Shown one piece after another: positions 8,922 through 17,441 of a stretch of 64,000 nucleotides of DNA. The translations under genes were made by a program, and so were the position numbers. Every line of letters starts with the position of its first letter. Position 1 is the stretch's first letter. The notes beneath the pieces were generated by a model, which saw only the letters and a list, made by a program, of their open reading frames with translations, did no database searches and had not been told where the DNA came from. The stretch comes from Phycisphaerae bacterium. Its GTDB lineage: Bacteria; Planctomycetota; Phycisphaerae; Phycisphaerales; Phycisphaeraceae. Where the stretch lies: NCBI GenBank assembly GCA_030425705.1, contig JAUHZU010000012.1, positions 62,001 through 126,000 of the forward strand, in the 5' to 3' direction.

Positions 8922-11900
8922 TCAGGGGTGTGTTCGCGCCGCGGGTTCCGCGCTTGCGCCGGGCCGGCGGAACACGAATCGCTGGTAGGTGTAGCCCAGC
9001 AGCAGGAGGGTCACGCCCAGCCCAAGGAAGCTGAAGACGCGCAGCAGGTCGTCGAGCCCGGCCGTGTCGATGGCAAAGACCTTGCCGACCGCGACGAGCA
9101 TCACCGCGAGCGAGCCGTAGCGCAGCGTGTCGAGGCGGGTCACAATGCCGCCGGCCAGCAGGCCCAGGCCCAGCAGGACCCACGCCAGGGAGTAGACGTA
9201 GCGCTCGGTGTCGGTCGTTTCACAGGAGAGCAGCAGCACGCCGTCGACGCTGAACCCCTGCCGGACCATTAGCGACAGGAGCATGAAGCCCAGCGCGATC
9301 GCCAGCCCACCGGCTGCGCGGGCCTGCAGCATCACCCGCTGTGTACGCAGCCGACGCGCGACGATCGCCAGCGCGATGATCGGCGGGGCGTACAGGTACC
9401 ACAGCCCGTTGAGCACCGGCGTCGAGCCGACCGGGGTCGGCGTCCACAGCGGGTTGTTCAGCAGCACCGCGCCCAGCAGCGACGCCGACAGACCGGCCAT
9501 CGCGACCACCCGGCCGGTGTGCAGGAGGTCGCGGTCGCCCCGCAGCCGGCCCAGGGCCGTCGCGAGCACCGCGCCCAGCAGCATCCACACCAGGCCGTAC
9601 GTCGCCCACTCGAAGAGCCCGACGCCCGCGGCCCGCAGCGCTTCGGGGTGGAAGCCGTTGCGCACCTGCAGCCCGGCGAAAACAGCGACGAGCACCGCAG
9701 CGCTTGCCCGCATCATCCGAGCGATGTCCGCGCACCCCCGCTCGGTCGGCCGAGCTTCGGCGAAGAGGTACCCCGCCGCGGCCGGGACGAGGTAGGCATA
9801 CAGCATCGCCCACGCCAGCCAACGGCCCGTCGGCACGGTCGGGTCGAAGAGCGGGTTGCCCACGAAGACGACGGCCAGCAGCGTGACCGCCATGCCCACC
9901 GCTGCGACCGCCCAGGCCGAGCGGGTCAGGAACTCGCCCCGGACCCACCGCCCTGCACCCCGCAGCACCCACGCGAGCGCGAACAGCGCCAGCCCGTAGG
10001 TCGCCCGCTCATGGAAGCCCAGGGCCTCGGTATTAAGGTCGGCGAAGTGGAAGCCGTTGCGCACCTGCAGCAGCGCGAACACCCCGGCCAGCGCGACCGC
10101 GATGATGCGCAGCATCTCCGCAAGCGGCGCGTTGCCAAGCCGCGCAGCCTGACGCGCCAGCGGTACGACCAACGCGGCCGGCACGAGGTACAGATACACG
10201 AGGCCAAGCACCAGCGACCAACCCGCCGCCTCATACCGGAGCGGGTTGCCCAGCAGGACCGGCCCGAACACCGCGGCCGACACCCCGGCCAGCCCGACCG
10301 CCAGGGCGCAGGGCTCCAGCGTCTGCACCGCCCAACGCTGGCCCGCGGCACACAGCCCCCACGCCAGCGCCAACAGGACCACCGCATACGTCGGCCACTC
10401 GTAGATCCCCACCGCGGCCGCGTCCAGGTCCGTGGGGTGGAAGCCGTTGCGGACCTGCATCAGCCCGAACAGGCCCAGCAGCCCCACCGATAGCGCCCGC
10501 AGCGCCTTCGCGATCGGCGGGTGGCTCAGCCGGTCTACCTCATCGGCCAGCACCCACACCAGCACAGCCGGGAGCAGGTACAGGTGCAGCAGGCCGATCA
10601 CCAGCGACCAGCCCACGTCGTCATACAACAGCGGGTTGCCGAACAGCACCGACCCGAGCACCGACAACGCCGCACCGAGCAGCCCGACGCCGACCGCACA
10701 GAGGGCCAGCGTCTCGAGCCCGCGACGACGCGCGACCGCCAGCAACGCGAGCGCCAGCGACATCAGCACCGCCGCGTAGGTCGGCCATTCGTAAAGCGTC
10801 GCGTGCGACGACCCGAAGCCCGTGGGCTGGAAGGCGTCGCGCACCAGCACCGCCGCAAGGACCGCCCCGCCGGCGACGGCCAAGCCCTGCAGGACCTGGC
10901 TGACCTCGGCCACGCCCGCGCGGTGCGCCGACCACGCCGCGATCGCGTAGGCCACCACCGCCCCGCCGTACACCAGCAGCAGCGTGTTGAACACGGCCGG
11001 CCCAACGATGGCGATCGCGAACGGCCCGGGCACAACCAGCGCCACGGCGGACACCCCCGCCAACGCCAGCGACGCCCAGGTCAGCACCGCCATGTGCAGC
11101 CGCCAACCCACGTACCCCGACACCGCGGCCAGCCCGGCCCACGCCACCGCGACCCACGGGTGCGTCAGCCCGCACACCGCGCACCACGCCAGCAGCCCGA
11201 CACTCACAAGGGCGTAAGCCGACGACGCCCACCCGTCGGACAGCCGCGGACCCTGTTGCGCGGTCGCCGACCGACCCGGCAAACCGCGCCACACCAGCGG
11301 TGCCGCAGCGCAGGCGTACATCACCGCGCCCAGCAACGCCCACGGCAACCAGTACCCGAGCCAGCCCAGCAGCCAGCCGCCGCCCAGCACCGCGGCCGAC
11401 AGGAACGCCGGACCCGCCAGCGCCGACATCAGCACAAACCCCCGCCGCCGCGTCGGCCACCACTGCGCCGCGTACCCGCCCAGACCGAACAGCAGCCCGA
11501 ACCCAATCGACCCGCGTAAGAGCACCGTCAGCTCGTCACCGCCCGACCACTGCACCGCTAGCCCGGAGCCCAGCACGACGACAACACTCAGCCCGAACGA
11601 CACCCACGACAGCAGCGAATACCGCGCATCGAGCCGGGCCAACGCCAACGTGCCCCCGGCCATCAGCCCCAGCAGCGCGAGGTCCGTCCCGTCGTAGCCA
11701 CCCCGCACCGCCAAAAGCGCCAGCAACGCGACGCCCGACCCCACCGCGCCCAGCGACAGCCACAGCGCCTTGCGCACCGCATGCTCATCCGCCTGCTCGG
11801 CCCGGCCCTGCGCGAAGGTCGTGTTCAGCACAAACACCACGGCCGTGCCCATCACTAGCAGCGCGGTCAACTCGCTCTGCGTGCCTGCATCCCCGAACAG

Positions 11901-13115
11901 CGTAAAGCCCAGCGACCAGCCGACGGACCCGAGCAGCGTCAGCGCGCTGATGCTCAGCCACCCGCGCTTGCGGGTCACCGCGAGCACACCCAGCTCCAGC
12001 GCGAGCAGGTACACAACCATCCCCGCCTGGTCGGGGAGCTGGTCGCGCAGCAGCGGCGGCAGCGCGAACCCGCCCACCAGGCCCAGGAGCGCGACCAGCG
12101 GGCCGTGACGCAACGACATAACCACCGCCGACAGCGCGACGCCCGCGAGGAGCAGGAACGCCGGCACGTCCGCGATCAGGCCGTACAGGGAGTGGCCGGC
12201 ATAGACCGTACCGAACAACACCGCCACCCCCGCGCCGCACGCGGCCTGCGCGATGCCCGTGTACCGCCCGTCGTGTCGTGGGCGGAGCCACTCCGCCACG
12301 CCGACCAGCGCCAGACCGAACGCGCCGGCCAGCACCACCCGCACCCACGGCGCGACATCCCAGTTGTCGTAGCCGTACTTGAGCAGGAAGGCGCCCGTCA
12401 GCACAAGCGAAACGGCACCGATCCAGACGAAGACCCGCCCGCCCAGGAGCTGCTCGAAGTTCAGCCCGGGCTTGCTGCGCCGAGCCGACACGGGAGCGAC
12501 CGATGCTTCCGCGGGCGAACCGGCGTCCACCGACCCGGCCGATTCCTGTGTGGCAGCGGTCTCCGTCGCTGGCGTCGCGGGTGGAGCCACCGGAGTCGGC
12601 TTAGAGGTCTGCACCGTTGCTGCAGATGGAATCAGTTCCTCGACATCGGTCGGCCGCGGTGTGGGTGTGGGTGTGGGTGTGGGCTCCACGCGTGCGGGCT
12701 CGGTCCGGGCCCGGGCGGCCGCCTTCGCCTTCCGCATGGCATCCAGGGCGTTGCCGGAAGCGCCCGGGACCGATGGGGTGCCGCCTGTGCCCGTAGCAGT
12801 GGGCGGCTGCTTGGCTGTTGTGTCGGCCGACGGTGTCTGGGTAGGGACGGGTGGCGTGGCCGTCGGTGTAATCGGTGACTCTGTGACCGTCGGCCCGGCC
12901 TCGGGAATCTCGGCCACGACGCCACGCGCTTCGATCACACCCAGCCGGCCGGACAGGTGGTCCATCCGCCGGGCGTGCTGACGGTCGAGCATTTCGACCT
13001 GCTTCCGCAGCGCCTGGGCCCGGCTGGACAGCGCGGCCGTGAAGACCCACTGCAGCACCCCCGACACCAGCAGGGCCAGGACCAGCAGGACCAGAAGGGG
13101 CAGCAGTTCAGGCAT
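8922..13115 (-). CDS. giant DUF2339 multi-pass membrane protein
   Basis: A 1397-residue protein of the DUF2339 family; function unknown, proposed roles are in the cell envelope. It has an N-terminal membrane helix (about 5-27), a short coiled segment, a Pro/Thr/Ala-rich linker (about 55-185, including a run of TP dipeptides from a 6-bp DNA repeat near 12659-12683), then dozens of membrane helices. The C-terminal half contains about five repeats built on QVRNGFHP followed by EWPTY. The ATG at 13115 is preferred over a GTG at 13139 because GGAG lies 7 nt before it. A TetR-type operator candidate sits directly upstream (13128-13143). Confidence 0.85.
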   Translation of the reverse strand: MPELLPLLVLLVLALLVSGVLQWVFTAALSSRAQALRKQVEMLDRQHARRMDHLSGRLGVIEARGVVAEIPEAGPTVTESPITPTATPPVPTQTPSADTTAKQPPTATGTGGTPSVPGASGNALDAMRKAKAAARARTEPARVEPTPTPTPTPRPTDVEELIPSAATVQTSKPTPVAPPATPATETAATQESAGSVDAGSPAEASVAPVSARRSKPGLNFEQLLGGRVFVWIGAVSLVLTGAFLLKYGYDNWDVAPWVRVVLAGAFGLALVGVAEWLRPRHDGRYTGIAQAACGAGVAVLFGTVYAGHSLYGLIADVPAFLLLAGVALSAVVMSLRHGPLVALLGLVGGFALPPLLRDQLPDQAGMVVYLLALELGVLAVTRKRGWLSISALTLLGSVGWSLGFTLFGDAGTQSELTALLVMGTAVVFVLNTTFAQGRAEQADEHAVRKALWLSLGAVGSGVALLALLAVRGGYDGTDLALLGLMAGGTLALARLDARYSLLSWVSFGLSVVVVLGSGLAVQWSGGDELTVLLRGSIGFGLLFGLGGYAAQWWPTRRRGFVLMSALAGPAFLSAAVLGGGWLLGWLGYWLPWALLGAVMYACAAAPLVWRGLPGRSATAQQGPRLSDGWASSAYALVSVGLLAWCAVCGLTHPWVAVAWAGLAAVSGYVGWRLHMAVLTWASLALAGVSAVALVVPGPFAIAIVGPAVFNTLLLVYGGAVVAYAIAAWSAHRAGVAEVSQVLQGLAVAGGAVLAAVLVRDAFQPTGFGSSHATLYEWPTYAAVLMSLALALLAVARRRGLETLALCAVGVGLLGAALSVLGSVLFGNPLLYDDVGWSLVIGLLHLYLLPAVLVWVLADEVDRLSHPPIAKALRALSVGLLGLFGLMQVRNGFHPTDLDAAAVGIYEWPTYAVVLLALAWGLCAAGQRWAVQTLEPCALAVGLAGVSAAVFGPVLLGNPLRYEAAGWSLVLGLVYLYLVPAALVVPLARQAARLGNAPLAEMLRIIAVALAGVFALLQVRNGFHFADLNTEALGFHERATYGLALFALAWVLRGAGRWVRGEFLTRSAWAVAAVGMAVTLLAVVFVGNPLFDPTVPTGRWLAWAMLYAYLVPAAAGYLFAEARPTERGCADIARMMRASAAVLVAVFAGLQVRNGFHPEALRAAGVGLFEWATYGLVWMLLGAVLATALGRLRGDRDLLHTGRVVAMAGLSASLLGAVLLNNPLWTPTPVGSTPVLNGLWYLYAPPIIALAIVARRLRTQRVMLQARAAGGLAIALGFMLLSLMVRQGFSVDGVLLLSCETTDTERYVYSLAWVLLGLGLLAGGIVTRLDTLRYGSLAVMLVAVGKVFAIDTAGLDDLLRVFSFLGLGVTLLLLGYTYQRFVFRRPGASAEPAARTHP

Positions 13116-13127
13116 GATCCGCTCCAA

Positions 13128-13143
13128 GTAAGCTAACACTTAC
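13128..13143. promoter_or_regulatory. putative TetR operator, DUF2339 promoter copy
   Basis: The 16-bp imperfect palindrome GTAAGCTAACACTTAC lies 12 bp before the DUF2339 start. It matches, at 14 of 16 positions, the site in front of the neighbouring TetR gene read on the opposite strand. Outer arms GTAAG and CTTAC are perfectly complementary. Confidence 0.6.
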
Positions 13144-13246
13144 ATAAATGGCCAGAAGAAATCGTCGCCGTTGATCCGTTCGTGTCGTTCCCATCGCGTG
13201 CCCGATCCGTGCCGGCGGTCAGTCGCACCGGCCCGTCATCGCTGTG

Positions 13247-13861
13247 CTAGCCGCCCGCGCCTTCGAGCAGCCACCGACCCGCCTCGGCGACCAGACGCTT
13301 ACGCTTGGCGGCGCTGAGCAGACCGGTCTCCCGGCCGATGTCCGCCGCGGTCGCCACGCCCAGCACCGCCCACGCCGCCACGGCCGCGCCCGGCAGCTCG
13401 CCGCCGCGCGACGGGCCGGCGGCGTGCCCCCGGTGGCCCTCGATCTGTGACTCGATCACACCCGTGAACTTGCTGTACATCCGCTTGAGCGCCGCGCGGA
13501 CATCCGGGTCGTCGGTCTCGCTCAGCGCGGCGAAGGTGATGCGGTAGAAGCCCGAGTCGCCCCGGTGCGCTGCGTCGTAGGCGAGGATCCGCTCCGCGGC
13601 CGTGCCCCCAGCCGGGTCCGCCTCGGCCGCATCGATCAGCGTCTGCCACTGCCGCATCGTGGACTCGAACAGGTAGTCGATCGACGCGACGAACATCGCC
13701 TTCTTGTCCGCCCACAGCCGGTAGAGGATGTTCTCCTGCACGCCGCACCGCTCGGCCAGGGCCTTGGTCGTCGCCTTGCGGTAGCCCAGCTCGCTGAAGG
13801 CGGACGCCACGATCGGCATCAGCTCGGCACGCTTCTCCTTGGTGCGGTTGGGTCGAGGCAT
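13247..13861 (-). CDS. TetR/AcrR family transcriptional regulator
   Basis: A 204-residue regulator with an N-terminal helix-turn-helix (about residues 10-58): ELGYRKATTKALAERCGVQ, then ILYRLWADKKAMF, the usual TetR recognition helix region. The rest is a helical ligand/dimer domain with no recognisable ligand class. The ATG at 13861 has GGAG 9 nt upstream. It is transcribed toward the DUF2339 gene, and both have the same operator-like palindrome, so it probably represses both. Confidence 0.88.
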   Translation of the reverse strand: MPRPNRTKEKRAELMPIVASAFSELGYRKATTKALAERCGVQENILYRLWADKKAMFVASIDYLFESTMRQWQTLIDAAEADPAGGTAAERILAYDAAHRGDSGFYRITFAALSETDDPDVRAALKRMYSKFTGVIESQIEGHRGHAAGPSRGGELPGAAVAAWAVLGVATAADIGRETGLLSAAKRKRLVAEAGRWLLEGAGG

Positions 13862-13883
13862 CGGGACGGGCTCCAGAGATTTA

Positions 13884-13899
13884 GTTAGTATTAGCTTAC
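13884..13899. promoter_or_regulatory. putative TetR operator, autoregulatory copy
   Basis: GTTAGTATTAGCTTAC, whose reverse complement matches the site at 13128-13143 in 14 of 16 bases. It lies 23 bp upstream of the TetR ATG in an AT-rich stretch that likely holds its promoter. Confidence 0.6.
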
Positions 13900-14092
13900 A
13901 CAAACTCTATCGACCTGTCAAGCGGGTTGGCTTTAGGGGGTGAGGCTAGGGTCCGGGGTCCAGGGACTAGAGTTCGGGAGCCCTGCTATTCCCGGAGTTC
14001 CAACGGCCCCCGCTGCATGGGCCCGCTACAGTGAGCGGCCTTCCGGGAGACGCCGGCCAGACCCGCAACCCCAGCCCCTGAACCCGCAGCCC

Positions 14093-15058
14093 ATGTCCAT
14101 CCGCTTTACCCTTCCGCCCCTGAACGCCAGCCGCAACGGCATGACCGCGACGCGTGACCGCTGGGCCGACCTGCTCCGCGGCACCGGGCACGACGTCGCC
14201 CCGATCGACACCGACACGCCGCCCCGCCCGGGTGATACTGCCGTGGTCCTCAACGGCTACAAGTCCCGCCAGGCGATCCGCGACCTCCGCGCGGTGCACG
14301 GCGACACGATCCGGCTGGTGGTCTGCATGACCGGCACGGACCTGTACCGCGACCTGCCCGAACACCCCGACGAATACGCCAATCTCGCGCTGGCCGACGC
14401 CCTGGTCCTGCTGCACCCGGGGGCCGAGCTCGCGCTGCCCGAGCAACTGCGCGCACAATCGACCGTGATCGTGCAGTCTGCGGAGGTCGGCCCGCACCCG
14501 GTCGAGCAGGACCCGGGCGTGTTCGACCTCTGCGTGATCGGGCACCTGCGTGAAGTGAAGGACCCGATGCGGGCGGCCGAGGCGTCGCGGCTGCTCCCCG
14601 CCGCCTCGCGCGTCCGGGTGACCCACGTCGGCAAGGCGCTGACGCCCACGTTCGACGCGCTGGCGCGGCGGGAGATGGCGGAGAACCCGCGATACCGCTG
14701 GCTCGGCGAGCAGGACCGGGCGCACACCGAGCGGGCGTTGCTCGCCAGCCGGGGGCTGGTGCTGACCTCCCGGCTCGAGGGCGGCGCGAACGTCATCGGC
14801 GAGGCCATCGTCGCGGGCCGGCCCGTGCTCAGTTCGCGCACCGCCTGTGCCGAGGGGCTGCTCGGCCGCGACTACCCGGGCCTGTTCGACGTCGGTGACA
14901 CCGCCGCTTTAGCAGTACTCATGCTGCGGCTGGACACCGACGCGATGTTTAGAGAAGACCTCACCTCGCGGTGCGACGCGAAACGGCCGATGTTTGATCC
15001 CGCCGCGGAGAGCGCGGCGCTCGCGGCGCTGTTTGATGCACTGAACCAGCCAACATAG
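14093..15058 (+). CDS. senB: SenB-like selenosugar synthase / TIGR04348 family glycosyltransferase
   Basis: A 321-residue GT4-like protein matching what I know of the TIGR04348 family: early NASRNGMTATRDRWADLL, MTGTDLYRDLP in the middle, CVIGHLREVKDP opening the second Rossmann domain, then NPRYRWLGE and SRLEGGANVIGEA. The characterised member, SenB, joins selenophosphate to a UDP-sugar in selenoneine synthesis, normally beside senA and senC/selD. None of those is near here. Either the pathway is split or this paralogue has another acceptor. Start ATG at 14093 follows a C-rich tract without a Shine-Dalgarno. Confidence 0.7.
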   Translation: MSIRFTLPPLNASRNGMTATRDRWADLLRGTGHDVAPIDTDTPPRPGDTAVVLNGYKSRQAIRDLRAVHGDTIRLVVCMTGTDLYRDLPEHPDEYANLALADALVLLHPGAELALPEQLRAQSTVIVQSAEVGPHPVEQDPGVFDLCVIGHLREVKDPMRAAEASRLLPAASRVRVTHVGKALTPTFDALARREMAENPRYRWLGEQDRAHTERALLASRGLVLTSRLEGGANVIGEAIVAGRPVLSSRTACAEGLLGRDYPGLFDVGDTAALAVLMLRLDTDAMFREDLTSRCDAKRPMFDPAAESAALAALFDALNQPT

Positions 15059-15130
15059 ACCAGTGGGCCGCTGTGTCGCGGTACCCATCCCGCAAAATCA
15101 CAGCCCCAGGATCTGACGACTGACTAGCGC

Positions 15131-15589
15131 TCACTCCCCGATGTCCTCGTTCCAGACGTCGGGGTGTTCGCGTTGGAACCGGGCCATGAGCGCCTTGCAA
15201 CCGGGGTCGTCCAGGTGGACGAGTTCGACGCCGCGCTCGCGGAGCAGGTCCTCGGCACCCATGAAGTTCTCGTTCTCACCGATGATGATGCGGGGGATCT
15301 TGTAGAGCAGGGCCGTGCCCGAGCACATGATGCACGGGCTGAGCGTGGTGACGAGCGTGAGTCGATGCCAGTCGCGGCGTCGGCCGGCGTTGCGGAGGCA
15401 GTCGGTCTCGCCGTGCGACGTCGGGTCGCCGGTCTGGACCCGGCGGTTGTAGCCGCGCGCAACGATCTGCTGGCCAAGTGTCCCCGCGGCCGGGTCGACC
15501 AGCACAGCGCCGATCGGCAGGCCGCCCTCGCTGTAACTCTTCTGCGCCTGGGCTAACGCCTCGGCCATCCATGCACTGTACTGATCCAT
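15131..15589 (-). CDS. cytosine deaminase, yeast FCY1-like
   Basis: A 152-residue zinc deaminase of the CDA/dCMP fold. The Zn site is HGE (in TSHGETDCLRNAGR) plus SPCIMCSG, and the end reads WNEDIGE, closely resembling the yeast Fcy1 C-terminus; GENENF also matches that family. It should deaminate cytosine to uracil in pyrimidine salvage; guanine or another base cannot be excluded. The gene is divergent from the alpha/beta hydrolase gene, and the two share a 7-bp palindromic -10 region. Confidence 0.82.
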   Translation of the reverse strand: MDQYSAWMAEALAQAQKSYSEGGLPIGAVLVDPAAGTLGQQIVARGYNRRVQTGDPTSHGETDCLRNAGRRRDWHRLTLVTTLSPCIMCSGTALLYKIPRIIIGENENFMGAEDLLRERGVELVHLDDPGCKALMARFQREHPDVWNEDIGE

Positions 15590-15648
15590 GTCGAGACACC
15601 CCACGCCGGAATCCACACACGTCACACGGCCTGTATCCTACGCCACCC

Positions 15649-16545
15649 ATGCCCGGCCTGTTCATCCTCTTCCTGGTTGCCTTCGCCCTGATCGCGCTGC
15701 TGGGCTCGGTCGCGATGCTCCTGGCGATCCACCGGCCGCCCCGCAAGACCTTCGCCGTTGCCCTGGCGCTGGGCTGCCCCACCGAGCCGGCCGACCTCGA
15801 ACTCGACGGCGAGGAGGCCGTCTTCACCTTCCCCGACGGGCACACCTCCCCGGGCTGGGTGATCCGCGGCCAGGCCGAGGACGGGCCGACCGTCGTCGTG
15901 CTGCACGGCCACCGCGACTCGCGCTACGGTGCGCTCTACCGCGCGGACCTGCTCGCGCCCTACGCCGGGCGCGTGGTCGTCTTCGACTGGCCGGGCCACG
16001 GCGACTGCTCGGCCCGGTGGGCCCATTTCGGGCAGCGCGAGGTCGCGGACCTCCTGAGCGTGATCGACGGGCTGCCGGCCGACCGCGTCGACGGCCGGCC
16101 GGCCGGGAAGCCGGTGCTGTTCGGCTACTCGATGGGCGCGCAGATCGCGATCAAGGCCGCGGCCGAGCACCCCGAGCAGTTCGCGGGCGTGATCGCCGAC
16201 GGGCCGTACCGGCACTGGGACTCGCCGCTGCGGACCCGTCTGAAGCTGATGCGGATCCCCGCTTGGCCGTTCCTCTACCCGGTCGGGGCGTACTACCTCG
16301 TCCGCGGTCACCTGCCGGGGTTCGACCGGCTGGGGTTTGCCCAACGGCTCACGGTGCCGCTGCTGGTGCTTCACGGTACGCACGACCCGATCTGCCCGCA
16401 CGAAGAAGGCGAGGCCCTGGCCGGGGCCGCGCCGCAAGGCACGTTCGTCTCGATCAAGGGTGGCGGGCACATCAACCTGGCCGGCCACGACCGCGAGACC
16501 TACCACGCCGCGTTGGCCGGGTTCTTCGCTGAGTTGAATGGGTAG
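15649..16545 (+). CDS. membrane-anchored alpha/beta hydrolase
   Basis: A 298-residue protein with one N-terminal membrane helix (LFILFLVAFALIALLGSV) and a serine hydrolase domain. The oxyanion region is VVLHGHRDSR, the nucleophile elbow GYSMGA (Ser about residue 162), the acid probably Asp in GTHDPICP and the His in GGGHINLAG. The fold is that of BAAT/YqkD-type hydrolases; the substrate is unknown. TATCCT ends 9 nt before the ATG, so the leader would be only a few nucleotides. Confidence 0.83.
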   Translation: MPGLFILFLVAFALIALLGSVAMLLAIHRPPRKTFAVALALGCPTEPADLELDGEEAVFTFPDGHTSPGWVIRGQAEDGPTVVVLHGHRDSRYGALYRADLLAPYAGRVVVFDWPGHGDCSARWAHFGQREVADLLSVIDGLPADRVDGRPAGKPVLFGYSMGAQIAIKAAAEHPEQFAGVIADGPYRHWDSPLRTRLKLMRIPAWPFLYPVGAYYLVRGHLPGFDRLGFAQRLTVPLLVLHGTHDPICPHEEGEALAGAAPQGTFVSIKGGGHINLAGHDRETYHAALAGFFAELNG

Positions 16546-16597
16546 TGGGCCAGTCGGTGCCGTCGCTCATGGGGTACCCCGGCCGTACAATGCGCCG

Positions 16598-17299
16598 ATG
16601 AACTACGCCCCCCTGATCGACCACACGATCCTCAAGCCCGAGGCGACGACCGCCGACGTGCAGCGGCTGTGCGCCGAAGCGGCCGAGCACGGCTTCGCGT
16701 CGGTGTGTGTGAACGGCTGCTTCGTGGCCGGGGCGCGTGAGGCGTTGTCCGGCACGGGCGTGAAGACCTGCGCGGTGGCGGGGTTCCCGCTGGGCGCGAT
16801 GAAGCCGACGGTCAAAGCGATCGAGGCGGTGTCGCTGGTGAAGGACGGCGCCGATGAGGTGGATTTTGTCGCGCACCTGCCGCACCTGATGTCGGGCGAC
16901 GGAGACGCGGCGCGGGAGGAATACCTGGAACTGGTGAAGGGTGTGCGGGCCGTGCTGCCGGGCGTGGTGGTGAAGGTGATCATCGAGTCGGCCGCACTGA
17001 TGAAGGATGTCGATGCGGCGGTCGCGGAGATGCGTGTGGCCACGGCCTGCCTCGCGGCGATGGAGGCGGGCTGCGACTTCGTAAAGACCTCGACCGGCTT
17101 CCACCCCGCGGGCGGCGCGACGGTCGAGGCGGTCGCACTGATGAAGAAACACGCCGGGGCCCTGACGGTCAAGGCCTCGGGCGGCATCCGCACGGCCGAC
17201 GACGCGAAGCGGATGGTCGACGCCGGGGCCGACCGGCTGGGCTGCTCCGCGGGCGTCGCGATCGTCTCGGGGTCGGGCTCTTCGCCGTCGGTTTATTGA
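16598..17299 (+). CDS. deoC: deoxyribose-phosphate aldolase
   Basis: DeoC cleaves 2-deoxyribose 5-phosphate to acetaldehyde and glyceraldehyde 3-phosphate. The protein (233 residues, normal length) begins with the signature IDHTILKPEAT, has VCVNGCFV, the Schiff-base lysine in CDFVKTSTGF (Lys about 164), and KASGGIRTADDA with the second active-site lysine. TACAAT ends 6 nt before the ATG and there is no Shine-Dalgarno, so the mRNA is probably leaderless. Together with the cytosine deaminase nearby it suggests nucleoside salvage. Confidence 0.95.
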   Translation: MNYAPLIDHTILKPEATTADVQRLCAEAAEHGFASVCVNGCFVAGAREALSGTGVKTCAVAGFPLGAMKPTVKAIEAVSLVKDGADEVDFVAHLPHLMSGDGDAAREEYLELVKGVRAVLPGVVVKVIIESAALMKDVDAAVAEMRVATACLAAMEAGCDFVKTSTGFHPAGGATVEAVALMKKHAGALTVKASGGIRTADDAKRMVDAGADRLGCSAGVAIVSGSGSSPSVY

Positions 17300-17313
17300 C
17301 AGACCCATGCTTT

Positions 17314-17391
17314 GACAGGATGACAGGATCATCCCGGATGGGCAGGATGAATCTGAATCATGTTGATCCTGCAGAATCCTGTCATCCTGTC
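17314..17391. repeat. paired inverted GACAGGAT short repeats
   Basis: GACAGGATGACAGGAT at 17314-17329 has a perfect reverse complement at 17376-17391; a further CAGGAT/ATCCTG pair lies inside. The unit is a tandem GACAGGAT. It fills most of the spacer between deoC and kdsA and could fold as one long hairpin, possibly ending deoC transcription, although no T-run follows. Confidence 0.85.
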
Positions 17392-17441
17392 TAACTTCTA
17401 CTTGGCGTCTCGGCGCCAGCATTCACTCGAAGCCGTATGTC

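Noticed and set aside
12659-12683. Phase-variable simple repeat in the DUF2339 gene
   Set aside because: The 6-bp units are in frame (Thr-Pro), so changes in copy number would alter linker length but not switch the gene off.
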